Shown here piece after piece: positions 25,140-34,393 of a DNA stretch of 64,000 nt. Source of the DNA: CAZPRY01 sp964589175 (GTDB taxonomy: Bacteria > Fidelibacterota > UBA2242); the NCBI GenBank assembly GCA_964589175.1, contig CAZPRY010000022.1, positions 1 through 64,000 on the forward strand. The letters are read 5' to 3'. The position numbers and the translations under genes are program-made. Position 1 is the stretch's first letter; each line of letters opens with the position of its first letter. Under the pieces are notes generated by a model. That model worked only from the letters and a program-made list of their open reading frames with translations. It did not search any database and had not been told where the DNA came from.

Positions 25140-25754
25140 ATGAAAAAAGTGAATTTTCGCAGTATCAGAACGGTTCTCATCGGAGGGTTGATCACCCTGA
25201 CTTTTGTTTTTGCCCAGCAGATGGGAGCGGGCGAAAGGACCTCGAGGCAGTTCATTGATGAAAACCGGGACGGTCTTAACGATTGGTTCCGGGATGCCAA
25301 CGGCGACGGGATCAACGATGTGGATCTGAAATCGTACCCACACGCCTTTCCGTTTGAAGATAAAAACGGAGATGGCAAAAACGACCGGTTCGTCGATGAG
25401 GACGGGGACGGCGTCAATGACCTGTCGACGTCTTTTGTCGATTATGACGGCGACAAATGGAACGATAATATCATCGATGCCGATCACGATTGGATCAACG
25501 ATATCACCGGTACGATCTACAATCGCCGCTCTTTGTTCGGCGGACGCTATGGGGCAGTTTGGGAGGAGCGGGGAATGCGGGCGAAAGATTTTGTGGATGA
25601 AAACGGCGACGGGCAATGCGATCAGTTCGGGGCCGGTGCGATGGGGCACCGTCGGATGGACCGTTTCGTAGATACTGATGGGGACGGTGTCAGCGACGGA
25701 CGGGCTTTCGATCGGCATAGACGCGGGCCCGGTAATCAGCGGAAAAACCGATGA
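25140..25754 (+). CDS. Secreted protein with five EF-hand-like Asp-rich repeats
   Basis: 204 residues. The start at 25140 is preceded by GGAGAAAGAG; an earlier start at 25104 lies in the terminator hairpin. A signal peptide spans about residues 1-26. Five segments follow the pattern 'F-D-D/N-x-D/N-G-D-G-x-N-D' ('FIDENRDGLNDWF', 'FEDKNGDGKNDRF', 'FVDYDGDKWNDNI', 'FVDENGDGQCDQF', 'FVDTDGDGVSDG'), several as tandem pairs. These resemble dockerin or EF-hand calcium loops. It is a paralogue of the preceding protein with more and more varied repeats. The stop overlaps the ATG of the outer-membrane barrel gene, so the two products are made together and may interact. Confidence 0.87.
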   Translation: MKKVNFRSIRTVLIGGLITLTFVFAQQMGAGERTSRQFIDENRDGLNDWFRDANGDGINDVDLKSYPHAFPFEDKNGDGKNDRFVDEDGDGVNDLSTSFVDYDGDKWNDNIIDADHDWINDITGTIYNRRSLFGGRYGAVWEERGMRAKDFVDENGDGQCDQFGAGAMGHRRMDRFVDTDGDGVSDGRAFDRHRRGPGNQRKNR

Positions 25755-26935
25755 GACGTTCGCTTATTTTCTTATCACTCGCATTCATCGGATTATTCCA
25801 CGGATTTGCAGAAGCCCAGTGGCGGATGCAAATTTCCACCACGACCAACTACTATGACAACCTGCTGCGAACCTATTCACCGGTTCGGGATTACGGCTTC
25901 ATTCCCGGAGCCGATATAGCCTACACCGGGAAACAGGTTGAGGTGTACTACAGCAGCAGTTTTTTCGGACTTGTGGAAAACCGCCAATACAATTACCAGT
26001 ACCACGAAATTGGCGGGAACTATTTTTTCACGCATCGGCAAACGCTAAACGGTGTGTTGGGCGCTGATTATTCGATTCGCAAAGACCGCCAGGATTTCGA
26101 CTATTATGATTTTTCGCAAATCCATGCTTATTCCGATTTAAAATGGTATCCGCTCAATTGGATGATGATTACGGGCGGCTTATCCGCGCAATATAAAATG
26201 TTTCCAAAAGTGGAAGAGTGGGACCATGTCGAGTCATGGCTGTATCTGACCCAGAGCCTGTTTCTGAAAACCCGAACCACACTGCGTTGGGGGCTTGACA
26301 TTCGCCACCGCAATTTTCTGCCCTACATGGTCGCGGTCGAGTCCGAATCCAACGAGACAAGCGGGAACGGCTGGGGCAGGCAACTGTCCAATCGATATGT
26401 GCAGGAGGAGCTGAGTTCGTTGTGGCAATGGCAACTGCAGCTGCGCATCGCCCAGTCTCTGGGAAGAAAATTGGGTGGTTATACCGAATTCAGGCACCTG
26501 AATACGCCCTCGGGCGGCAATCCGTATGAATTGGAGATCGACAGCTTCAGCCCGATCGACGACTATTTCGGTTACTCGGGCAACAGCTGGAACACCTCGC
26601 TCAAATATAAAATATCTCCCGCTTTCTGGATCAATGGCCGGTTTACCCTGTTCAGCCAGGAGTATCTGAATCGTCCCGTCTATCTCTTCGATAAAGAAAC
26701 CGGGAGCTTCCTGATGGATGGTGAGGATTACATCATTCTGGAACCCCGTCGGGAAGATAGCGGAACTGTCCTGGATATTACATTGGGATTGGATATCGCC
26801 CGAATTTTCGACAGAGCCTCCAACCTGGGATGCAGCACAACCCTCACGCTTCGCGACAACCGATCGAACGATGCGTATTTTTCCTATAAAGATTCTGCCT
26901 TTACATTCGCCGTTACCTACGATTTTCAATGGTAA
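25751..26935 (+). CDS. Outer-membrane beta-barrel protein
   Basis: 394 residues with a signal peptide (to about residue 22, 'FHGFAEAQW'). The rest alternates hydrophobic and aromatic residues with turns rich in Asp, Asn and Gly. Long runs such as 'VEVYYSSSFFGL' and 'YNYQYHEIGGNYFF' are typical of barrel strands, and the protein ends in an aromatic residue ('VTYDFQW'). I estimate 14-18 strands. No transport family was recognised. It is the third gene of the sigma54-linked operon and overlaps the preceding Asp-rich protein gene (ATGA). It may be an export route or anchor for those proteins, which is inference. Confidence 0.78.
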   Translation: MRRSLIFLSLAFIGLFHGFAEAQWRMQISTTTNYYDNLLRTYSPVRDYGFIPGADIAYTGKQVEVYYSSSFFGLVENRQYNYQYHEIGGNYFFTHRQTLNGVLGADYSIRKDRQDFDYYDFSQIHAYSDLKWYPLNWMMITGGLSAQYKMFPKVEEWDHVESWLYLTQSLFLKTRTTLRWGLDIRHRNFLPYMVAVESESNETSGNGWGRQLSNRYVQEELSSLWQWQLQLRIAQSLGRKLGGYTEFRHLNTPSGGNPYELEIDSFSPIDDYFGYSGNSWNTSLKYKISPAFWINGRFTLFSQEYLNRPVYLFDKETGSFLMDGEDYIILEPRREDSGTVLDITLGLDIARIFDRASNLGCSTTLTLRDNRSNDAYFSYKDSAFTFAVTYDFQW

Positions 26936-27014
26936 TCCCCGGTCTTTACGCCTAAACACCCCCCAATTCATTAAATAAGGGCAAACTACTGTTTCCGATT
27001 AACGAATTATTGCG

Positions 27015-27021
27015 TATCTTG
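27015..27021 (+). promoter_or_regulatory. Candidate -7 element (TATCTTG)
   Basis: This element 42 bp before the ferritin-like gene resembles the TAnnTTTG motif of Bacteroidota promoters. See the finding on recurrent TATmTTk motifs. Confidence 0.3.
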
Positions 27022-27062
27022 TTCTTAAAGATATCAATATCAATGCCGATCGGGAGGTTGCA

Positions 27063-27563
27063 GTGGATATTAACAGAGCCATTGAAATTTTAAAGACGGC
27101 GATTCTCATGGAACGGCAGGGCAAAGCGTTTTACAGCGTCGTCGCCAGCCAGACGCAGAGCAGTGCAGTGAAGGATGTTTTTACCTTGATGGCAGCAGAA
27201 GAGGACGGACACATTGATTTTCTGACCCGGCAGTTCAAGCATTTTGCCCAACGCCACGAATTTCTCAGCAAGGATGAACTGGGGCTTCCCGCGGCAGTCG
27301 ACCGGGAGATTCTGACGCAGGAGGTATGTAAGCAGATCACGGCCGCCAGCTACGAAGCAGCCGCCATCTCGGCCGCGATTGACATGGAAAACCGCTCGGT
27401 CATGGTCTACGCGGAGCGCGCGCGCGAAACTACCGATATCCATGAGCAAGAACTTTACGAATTTCTGGCCGATTGGGAGAAGGAACATACCCGCATCCTG
27501 ACGGATATGAACGAACAATTAATGGAAGAGGTTTGGAACGATAACCAGTTCTGGCCCTTTTAA
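27063..27563 (+). CDS. Ferritin-like (rubrerythrin-type) diiron protein
   Basis: 166 residues, all helical. Two half-sites for a diiron centre are visible: E17 in 'MERQG' with 'EEDGH' (E47, H50), and E113 in 'MENRSVMVYAE' with 'WEKEHTRIL' (E148, H151). This matches the erythrin-vacuolar iron transport/rubrerythrin group. No C-terminal rubredoxin domain is present, so it is a short form. Such proteins reduce peroxide or handle iron in the cytoplasm. Translation begins at GTG with GGGAGG seven bases upstream. It stands alone or precedes the GH32 gene, 48 bp downstream. Confidence 0.88.
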   Translation: MDINRAIEILKTAILMERQGKAFYSVVASQTQSSAVKDVFTLMAAEEDGHIDFLTRQFKHFAQRHEFLSKDELGLPAAVDREILTQEVCKQITAASYEAAAISAAIDMENRSVMVYAERARETTDIHEQELYEFLADWEKEHTRILTDMNEQLMEEVWNDNQFWPF

Positions 27564-27611
27564 TTGCTTGCCTGAAACCGTTTTTACGGTGATTTGCAGA
27601 AACACAATAAT

Positions 27612-28985
27612 ATGATCTCTGCTTCGGGTTTTACTACTTCGGAAACCGAAAACAACGAAGCGCCGCCGCTCTATAACGAACGTTATCGGCCGCAATTTCA
27701 TTTTACGGCATCCAGGAACTGGCTGAACGACCCCAACGGCTGTGTCTATTTTGACGGCGAATATCACCTTTTCTTTCAGCATAACCCGGAGGGCTGCGAA
27801 TGGGGAAACATGAGCTGGGGGCACGCCGTCAGCCGCGACCTTGTCCATTGGCGGCAACTGCCGCCCGCGATCCGGCCCTACGCCGGAGGAATGATCTACT
27901 CCGGTTCGGCGGTGGTTGACTTTCAAAATACGGCCGGCTTTGCGAAGGGAAATGAGACTGCGCTGGTAGCGGCTTTTACGCATGCCCGCAAACCGTTCGG
28001 GCAGGCGCTGGCCCACAGTGTCGATCACGGGCGCAGCTGGCAGCTTTATAACGGCGGCGAACCCGTGGTGCCGAATCAGGGTATCAATCCGGAAGAACGC
28101 GATCCGAAAATATTCTGGTATGCGCCGACCGGGAAATGGGTGATGCTGCTGTGGATGGAACGGGGCGTCGTCCGCTTTTTTACGTCCGGCGATCTGAAAC
28201 AGTGGATACACACTTCCGATTTTCTTGCGGCGGATTTCTATGAATGCCCGGATTTGTTCGAACTGCCCGTTGATGATAATCCGCTTCGCAAGAAATGGGT
28301 TTTACAGGAAGCATCGTCCCGATACTGGATCGGGGATTTCGACGGTGAGGCCTTTACGGCGGAGCAGGGACCGTTGCGGGGAGATTACGGTAAGAATTTC
28401 TACGCCGCCCAGACCTGGAATCATGTGCCGGATCGATGCGTTCAAATTGCCTGGATGGACGGGGGCCAGTATCCCGGAATGCCGTTCAACCAGCAGATGA
28501 CATTCCCCTGCGAACTGAGTCTGAGGACATTTCCGGACGGTTTGCGTCTGTGCCGCTGGCCTGTGCGCGAGATCGGGTCGATTTATACGGATACGGTGGA
28601 GATTGCGGATTTGCTGCTGAAACCGGACCAGAATCCGCTTTCTGAAATTTCCGGCAGTCTTTTCGATATAAGTCTGACGATTGAAAAAGATGCGGCTTCT
28701 GAATTCAGCATCCACCTGCAAGATCGTACGATCATAATCCGGCAGGACACCGTCAGTTGCCCGGAGATGGCTGTTGAAGTTCCTTTGCCGGCAACCGACC
28801 GGATTGATTTGCGAATCCTGCTGGACCGCAGTTCAATCGAAGTTTTTGTGAATCGGGGGGCGATTTCCATGAGTTCCTGCATCCTTCCCCGCCGTCTCGA
28901 TACCAGTCTCAAGTTCAATTCAAAGAACGGACCGACCCACATCCGCTCTCTGCGGGTTCAGCGTCTGAAATCGATCTGGCGCTGA
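27612..28985 (+). CDS. Glycoside hydrolase family 32 (levanase/invertase type)
   Basis: 457 residues from ATG 27612 (a TTG at 27594 is possible). The three GH32 catalytic motifs are present: 'WLNDPNG' with nucleophile D40, 'RDP' with D164, and 'YECPDLFEL' with acid/base E211. 'YHLFFQHNPEG' and 'SGSAVV' are further family signatures. The five-bladed propeller ends near residue 320 and a beta-sandwich module follows ('IEVFVNRG'). The family cleaves beta-fructosides such as sucrose, levan or inulin. No signal peptide is seen, so it should act in the cytoplasm on imported sugars. No fructose transporter is adjacent. Regulation is not visible. Confidence 0.93.
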   Translation: MISASGFTTSETENNEAPPLYNERYRPQFHFTASRNWLNDPNGCVYFDGEYHLFFQHNPEGCEWGNMSWGHAVSRDLVHWRQLPPAIRPYAGGMIYSGSAVVDFQNTAGFAKGNETALVAAFTHARKPFGQALAHSVDHGRSWQLYNGGEPVVPNQGINPEERDPKIFWYAPTGKWVMLLWMERGVVRFFTSGDLKQWIHTSDFLAADFYECPDLFELPVDDNPLRKKWVLQEASSRYWIGDFDGEAFTAEQGPLRGDYGKNFYAAQTWNHVPDRCVQIAWMDGGQYPGMPFNQQMTFPCELSLRTFPDGLRLCRWPVREIGSIYTDTVEIADLLLKPDQNPLSEISGSLFDISLTIEKDAASEFSIHLQDRTIIIRQDTVSCPEMAVEVPLPATDRIDLRILLDRSSIEVFVNRGAISMSSCILPRRLDTSLKFNSKNGPTHIRSLRVQRLKSIWR

Positions 28986-29060
28986 TTTGTTATCCATGGA
29001 ATCCGTTACGGTACGCTCCCCCCTGCGCGATTATTCGGTTTCATTTTCGCGAAATTCTAC

Positions 29061-29068
29061 TAGCTTTG
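29061..29068 (+). promoter_or_regulatory. Candidate -7 element (TAGCTTTG)
   Basis: An exact TAnnTTTG match lies 105 bp before the GH38 gene. It is compatible with a Bacteroidota-type promoter but is short and unconfirmed. Confidence 0.3.
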
Positions 29069-29172
29069 AGGCCTTGAAAACCGGCGGTGTTTGACGAGGC
29101 TCAGCTTCTATTTCGGACCGCATCGTTTCAATTTGCCGGAAATCGCCGATTCATTTCGCAAAGGAGACAAGG

Positions 29173-31998
29173 ATGGAATCCGGAAAACAGATTTTGCATG
29201 TTGTGTCGAATACGCATTGGGATCGCGAATGGCGGCACCCGTTTCAACATATGCGCATGGATTTGGTCGAGATGATGGATCGTTTGCTCGAGATTTGCGA
29301 GACCGAGAAGGACTTCAAACATTATCACCTCGATTCCCAGACCATTTTACTGGAAGATTACGTCGAGATTCGGCCCGAAAAACGCGCGCTGCTCGAAAAA
29401 CACATCAAGAGCGGCAAAGTGCAGGTTGGACCGTGGTACACCCTGCCGGACATGTTCATCGTCAGCGCCGAGGCGATTGTCCGCAATTTACAGCTGGGAC
29501 ACCGGGTAGCCCGCAGCTTCGGCAAGGTCATGAAGGTCGGTTACACGCCCTGTTCCTACGGGCAAACCTCGCAGATTGCCCAGATTTACAAAGGCTTCGG
29601 AATCGAGAGCATCATCTTCTATCGCGGGATCGATGCGCACGGCCTGAAGACTTCAGAATACATTCTCGAAGCCGCCGACGGCACCCGCATACTCGGCATT
29701 AAACTGCCGATCGAGTTCACCCGTTTTAATTTCCGTTTCAATGTTTTCTCGAAAACGATGTACAAGGGCGATGAAGCCTACGACGGCAAGATTCTATTCC
29801 ATAACATCGGCGTCGGGTCGGAGCATTCCGTCTTCTCGCTGATGCATAAAAACCAGCCGCGAACCTACACGACGAAGGATATTACGAACGGATTCAGGTA
29901 CGCCAAATCCTGGGTGGAAGATATGGCGACCACGCCGCATCTCTTGCTGATGGACGGTTTCGATGCCAGTTATCCGCATCCCAATACCGGTTACATCATC
30001 CGCGATGCTAAAAAATTCTGGCCGCAGGATGAGGTCATCCACACCTCATTCCCGAAGTTTATCAAGGCAATTGAAGCAAGCATCGATTGGGATAAATTGC
30101 CGGTACTGAAAGGCGAACAGCGGCATCCCGCAATCGACACCAAGGGCACCAGCATCATGCAGGGCGTGCTGGTTTCGCAGGCCGGTTTCAAGCGCCTGAA
30201 TCACGATGCCCAGATTCTGGTTGAAAAATATGTCGAGCCGATCTCGGCCCTGGCCTGGATGGCGGGCTGCGAATATCCCCAAAGCTTTATCGATCTGGCC
30301 TGGAAATACATCCTGTCCAATCACGGGCACGACACGATTTGCGGACCGAGCGTGGACCAGGTTTACAAAGACGCCACCTACCGGCTGGAGCAGGCCTGTC
30401 TGATTGCTGACGGTATGACCGATCGCAGCGAGTTGGGGATTCTCGGTAAAATCTCGAGGCGTGATTTCAAGCAGCAATATCAAACGCTGACTGTGTTCAA
30501 CCCGCTGCAACAAACACGCAGCGAGGTAGTTGCGGCGTTCCTCGACATTCCTCAAGCGCATAAGGCGGAGACTTTCCGCATTGAAGATTTTGAGGGGAAT
30601 CCGATGCCCTGCGAAATACTCGGGCAGGAAAAAGTGTACGGCGTCGACGAGGACGGGGATACCGCCTACTCGGCCGTTTTCGTGGATCGCTATAAAATCA
30701 CTTTCCTGGCGAAGGACATCCCGGCGATGGGCTACCGCTGCTTCAAGGTGTTCTCACATGCCCGGCCGGAGAAATGCGAACGTCCGGCAATCAGCGCAGC
30801 CGTCAATACACTGGAAAACGAATTCCTCAAGGTCAGCATTCACGCAAACGGAAGTTTCGACATTAGCCATAAAATTACAGGCAATGTGTTCCGTGGCTTG
30901 CATTATTTCGAAGATGGCGGCGATGCCGGAACGCCCTGGTACTACATCCGCCCGCAAAACGACCGGATTGTCAACACTTTGAACGTCACCGCCGGGATCG
31001 AGCGCATCGAGAATACTACCCTCGCCGCCGCCTTCCGGATCACTATCCAGCTTCCGGTTCCGGCTTCACTGACGAAGGACAAATCCGAAAGAGTGAAAGA
31101 GGAACGCAATATCCGGATCATCACTGAATTGCGACTGACCCGAACTGCACGATGGGTGGCGATCCATAGCGAAGTCGAAACCGATGTGGAAGATCATCGC
31201 CTGCGCGTCGCATTCCCGACCGGCCTGCAGAGCAACGAATCCTGGTCGGAAAGCCAGTTCGATGCCATCGCCCGTCCGATCGATTACCCGGTGGACAGCA
31301 GCGGCTGGGTTGACACGGAACTCGGTCTTCAGCCGCAGCAGAATTGGCTGGACCTTTCCGACGGCCAGCACGGCCTGGCGATCCTGAATAAAGGTCTGCG
31401 TGACTTCGAAGTCTCGCAAGACAAAAAACGGGTCATCGCGATTACATTACTGCACGGTGTCCGCTATCCGCGCATCGCCGGCGGCGCGAATCCGTGGGCG
31501 GACGATCCGTATATCCTGAGCAGCCAGAGCCGCGGCAAATTCGTCTATGATTATGCGGTCATGCCCCATCGCGGCGACTGGCAGACCGCCGGGCTCTATG
31601 CAGCGTCGCGGGCTTTCAATGTGCCCATGCGCCTGGCGCAATGTAGCTCCGGTCTGAAAGTCCTGAATCCCGCACGTAGTTTTGTGAAGATCGATCCCGA
31701 TTCACTGGTGCTCAGCGCGCTGAAATTGGCGGAGTCGGGCAAGTCGCTGATCCTGCGCTTCTTCAATCCGACCGAGAAAAAGGTGGCCGGAACAATCACA
31801 CTGGCCAATGAAATTCGGCGTGTGTACGAAGTCAGTTTGGAGGAAAAACGGCTATCCGGGTTGGAACTCCGGGACACGCACACGCTGGCGCTCGCTGTAG
31901 CACCGAAGAAGATCGTAACACTGGAAATCCTGCTTAAGCGCGGAATGGTGGGGGCGTACGGGATGAAGACTGACATGATCACAGGATTAACAGGATAA
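29173..31998 (+). CDS. Glycoside hydrolase family 38 alpha-mannosidase-like protein
   Basis: 941 residues. The N-terminal domain has the metal-site motif 'SNTHWDREW' (H15, D17) and 'LDSQTILLEDY'. The helical domain and large C-terminal beta domain are of normal length for the MngB-like branch. GH38 enzymes remove alpha-mannosyl residues using zinc and an Asp nucleophile. Here the region normally reading 'PDSFG' reads 'PCSYGQTSQ', with Cys127 where the nucleophile Asp is expected, so activity or mechanism may differ. No signal peptide; cytoplasmic. AAGGAG precedes the ATG. The last 12 codons come from the first unit of a 74-bp tandem repeat, so the natural C-terminus may have been altered. Confidence 0.9.
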   Translation: MESGKQILHVVSNTHWDREWRHPFQHMRMDLVEMMDRLLEICETEKDFKHYHLDSQTILLEDYVEIRPEKRALLEKHIKSGKVQVGPWYTLPDMFIVSAEAIVRNLQLGHRVARSFGKVMKVGYTPCSYGQTSQIAQIYKGFGIESIIFYRGIDAHGLKTSEYILEAADGTRILGIKLPIEFTRFNFRFNVFSKTMYKGDEAYDGKILFHNIGVGSEHSVFSLMHKNQPRTYTTKDITNGFRYAKSWVEDMATTPHLLLMDGFDASYPHPNTGYIIRDAKKFWPQDEVIHTSFPKFIKAIEASIDWDKLPVLKGEQRHPAIDTKGTSIMQGVLVSQAGFKRLNHDAQILVEKYVEPISALAWMAGCEYPQSFIDLAWKYILSNHGHDTICGPSVDQVYKDATYRLEQACLIADGMTDRSELGILGKISRRDFKQQYQTLTVFNPLQQTRSEVVAAFLDIPQAHKAETFRIEDFEGNPMPCEILGQEKVYGVDEDGDTAYSAVFVDRYKITFLAKDIPAMGYRCFKVFSHARPEKCERPAISAAVNTLENEFLKVSIHANGSFDISHKITGNVFRGLHYFEDGGDAGTPWYYIRPQNDRIVNTLNVTAGIERIENTTLAAAFRITIQLPVPASLTKDKSERVKEERNIRIITELRLTRTARWVAIHSEVETDVEDHRLRVAFPTGLQSNESWSESQFDAIARPIDYPVDSSGWVDTELGLQPQQNWLDLSDGQHGLAILNKGLRDFEVSQDKKRVIAITLLHGVRYPRIAGGANPWADDPYILSSQSRGKFVYDYAVMPHRGDWQTAGLYAASRAFNVPMRLAQCSSGLKVLNPARSFVKIDPDSLVLSALKLAESGKSLILRFFNPTEKKVAGTITLANEIRRVYEVSLEEKRLSGLELRDTHTLALAVAPKKIVTLEILLKRGMVGAYGMKTDMITGLTG

Positions 31999-32220
31999 TA
32001 ATATCTCAGATATGGAATGCTGCGGAGCGGACGGGGATGAAGACTGACATGATCACAGGATTAACAGGATAATAATATATCAGATATGGAGTGTTGCGGG
32101 GCGAACGGGATAAAGACTGACATGATCACAGGATTAACAGGATAAATTATAGATCAGGTATGGAATGCTGCGGGGCGGACGGGATAAAGACTGACATGAG
32201 CACAGGATTAGCAGGGTGAA
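31961..32220 (+). repeat. 74-bp tandem repeat, about 3.5 units
   Basis: Units begin at 31961, 32035, 32108 and 32182 (periods 74, 73, 74) with 'GGATRAAGACTGACATGA', followed by 'CACAGGATTAACAGGAT'. The third part of each unit reads 'CAGATATGGAATGCTGCGG'. The first unit supplies the final codons and stop of the GH38 gene; the last is truncated and more diverged. The ACAGGATTAACAGGAT core resembles a short repeat I recall as common between genes of many uncultured bacteria. Confidence 0.9.
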
Positions 32221-32642
32221 AAAGCCTGAATTCGGAAGATCGCGGAGCGATAAGGGATAGTTACAAGGCGCATTACATAACCCGCAAATTATTAGCGTAA
32301 CCATAAATCACTGAAGATATCTAAGATAATTGCGTATATTTAGCGCGATAATTGAAATCATTAAATGGCAACCGCGAAGAGCGGATTGATACTGCCGGAA
32401 ATTTTTTAGAAAGTAAACATTTTCAGACAGCAAATTTGTAGCGTTCCGGCAGGAAATTTCACCAGCCTGATCAACACCCAAAAATCCCGTTTATCTCACG
32501 TCTCCAACCCTAGCAGTCGCTGTCAACTGGCGGCGGACGGTTTTAGATTGCAGACGATATGCGCCTTGGGTTATTCAGGCAACTTGCCTTTTGATTACAC
32601 CCAGGGATGATAACATTTTAAGAATGAACAGGATTAAAAAGA
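32221..32642. other. Intergenic stretch without a recognised gene
   Basis: About 420 bp between the tandem repeat and the helicase gene. No long frame with protein-like composition is present. TATATTTAG near 32335 could be a promoter element for a long helicase leader, and a single ACAGGATTAA echo of the repeat occurs at 32628-32637, just before the helicase ATG. Confidence 0.5.
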
Positions 32643-34373
32643 ATGACGTTTGCAGAAATTGGAATTGAAGAAAAAATTCTCCTCGCTATCGAGGAATTGG
32701 GCTTTGAGACACCGATGCCGGTGCAGGAAAAGGTTATCCCTTACCTGATGCAGGAAGAGCATGAAGATATTATCGCGCTGGCGCAGACCGGAACCGGCAA
32801 AACCGCCGCTTTCGGGTTACCCCTGATCCAGAAGACGGACACGAGCTATCCGTATATCCAGTATCTGATTCTGAGTCCTACCCGGGAACTCACCGTGCAG
32901 ATTACCAACGATTTGAAAAGCTATGCGAAATTTAAAAAAGATGTCCGCATTGCGGCTGTTTTCGGCGGTGCACGGATTGACAATCAGATCGAAACCATCC
33001 GCCGGGGTGTGCATATCATCTCCGCGACTCCCGGCCGTTTGCTGGACCTGATCAAACGGAACAGGGTCGATCTCACCAATATCCGGACAGTCGTTCTGGA
33101 TGAAGCCGACGAAATGCTGAATATGGGCTTCCGGGAAGATCTGGAGGCGATCCTGGCCCAGATGCCGCCCGAGAAGAATACCCTGTTGTTTTCCGCCACG
33201 ATGCTGCCCGAAGTGCGGGCCATCGCCAGCAAGTTTATGCACAAACCGGTCGAAATCACCATCGGCAAGCGCAACACCGGCGCGGAGAACGTCAATCACA
33301 TCTGCTATATGGTGCATGCCAAGGACCGCTACCTGGCGCTCAAACGCATCGTGGATTCGCATCCGGATATCTACGGAATCATCTTCTGCCGGACGCGTAT
33401 AGAGACACAGGAAGTGGCGGACAAGCTGGTCAAAGACGGATACGACGCTGATGCGTTGCACGGGGACTTATCGCAGACGCAACGTGATGTTGTCATGAAT
33501 AAATTTCGCTTGAAGCACCTTCGCCTGCTGGTTGCGACCGATGTCGCGGCGCGCGGTTTGGATGTCGACAATCTTTCGCATATTGTCAATTACAATCTGC
33601 CCGATGATCTCGAAATCTACACGCACCGCAGCGGCCGTACCGGGCGTGCCGGCAGGAAGGGCGATTCAGTCGTAATTGCCAATCTGCGCGAAAAATACAA
33701 ACTGCAGTCGATCGAGAAGCAGATTAATAAAAGATTCAAGCATCAGTCGATACCGCTGGGACGTGACATCTGCGAGAAGCAACTCTTTCACCTGATCGAT
33801 AAGGTGAAAAGCGTGGAGGTCAATGACGCCCAGATTGCGTCGTTTCTGCCGGCAATTTATGAGAAACTGGAAACGCTGGATCACAACGAGCTGATCCAGA
33901 AATTCGTATCGATCGAATTCAATCGCTTTCTTGAATACTATGGCGAGACACCCGATTTGAATGTTCCCACCACCGACCGCAAAGGCGCCGGCCGGAGCCG
34001 GGGACGCGATAATGTCGGCTTCACCCGCTTTTTCATCAACACAGGCAGAGTCGATAACCTGAGACCGCAGGACGTGATCGGGCTGCTGAACGATTTCACC
34101 GATATCCGGGATATCGCGATTGGTAAAATCGAGATCCTCAACAACTTCTCCTTTTTCGAGGCGGATAGCGATTATACCGAGGATATTTTAAGCGCCTTCC
34201 GCAATTCGCAGTACCGTAACCGCGATCTGGTTGTCGAAGTATCCGAGCGGAAGGGCGACGATTTTAAGAAATTCGATCGTAAGAAATCCAATTTCGCCGC
34301 ACCGCAGCGAAGATACGGAAAAGAAAAACGCCCGATAATAGTGCGTAGCAAATCCAACAAACGCGCCCGATAA
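32643..34373 (+). CDS. DEAD-box RNA helicase (DeaD/CshA type)
   Basis: 576 residues. All core motifs are present in order: Q motif 'PMPVQEKVIP', I 'AQTGTGKT', Ia 'PTREL', Ib 'TPGRLLD', II 'DEAD', III 'SAT', IV 'IIFCRTR', V 'ATDVAARGLD' and VI 'HRSGRTGRAG'. Residues of about 455-530 form a DbpA-type RNA-binding domain ('FFINTGRVDNLRPQDVIGLLND'), and the tail is Lys/Arg-rich. This architecture fits DeaD helicases, which remodel structured RNA and help ribosome assembly, notably in the cold. A long 5' leader (about 300 bp) is consistent with post-transcriptional control as in other deaD genes, but that is not shown. Confidence 0.95.
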   Translation: MTFAEIGIEEKILLAIEELGFETPMPVQEKVIPYLMQEEHEDIIALAQTGTGKTAAFGLPLIQKTDTSYPYIQYLILSPTRELTVQITNDLKSYAKFKKDVRIAAVFGGARIDNQIETIRRGVHIISATPGRLLDLIKRNRVDLTNIRTVVLDEADEMLNMGFREDLEAILAQMPPEKNTLLFSATMLPEVRAIASKFMHKPVEITIGKRNTGAENVNHICYMVHAKDRYLALKRIVDSHPDIYGIIFCRTRIETQEVADKLVKDGYDADALHGDLSQTQRDVVMNKFRLKHLRLLVATDVAARGLDVDNLSHIVNYNLPDDLEIYTHRSGRTGRAGRKGDSVVIANLREKYKLQSIEKQINKRFKHQSIPLGRDICEKQLFHLIDKVKSVEVNDAQIASFLPAIYEKLETLDHNELIQKFVSIEFNRFLEYYGETPDLNVPTTDRKGAGRSRGRDNVGFTRFFINTGRVDNLRPQDVIGLLNDFTDIRDIAIGKIEILNNFSFFEADSDYTEDILSAFRNSQYRNRDLVVEVSERKGDDFKKFDRKKSNFAAPQRRYGKEKRPIIVRSKSNKRAR

Positions 34374-34388
34374 CCGGGTGACCGGTTA
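34371..34388. terminator. Hairpin between convergent genes
   Basis: Perfect 7-bp arms TAACCGG and CCGGTTA with a GTGA loop start at the helicase stop codon and end 6 bp before the stop of the convergent radical SAM gene. No T-run follows, so its role as a terminator is uncertain. Confidence 0.4.
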
Positions 34389-34393
34389 GGCGG

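Noticed and set aside
24909..25718. 269-codon minus-strand frame
   Set aside because: It is the shadow of the Asp-rich repeats, whose GAT/GAC-rich codons leave the complementary frame open.
27578..27592. Terminator after the ferritin-like gene
   Set aside because: The small ACCG/CGGT hairpin encloses the T-run instead of preceding it, so it is not a proper intrinsic terminator.
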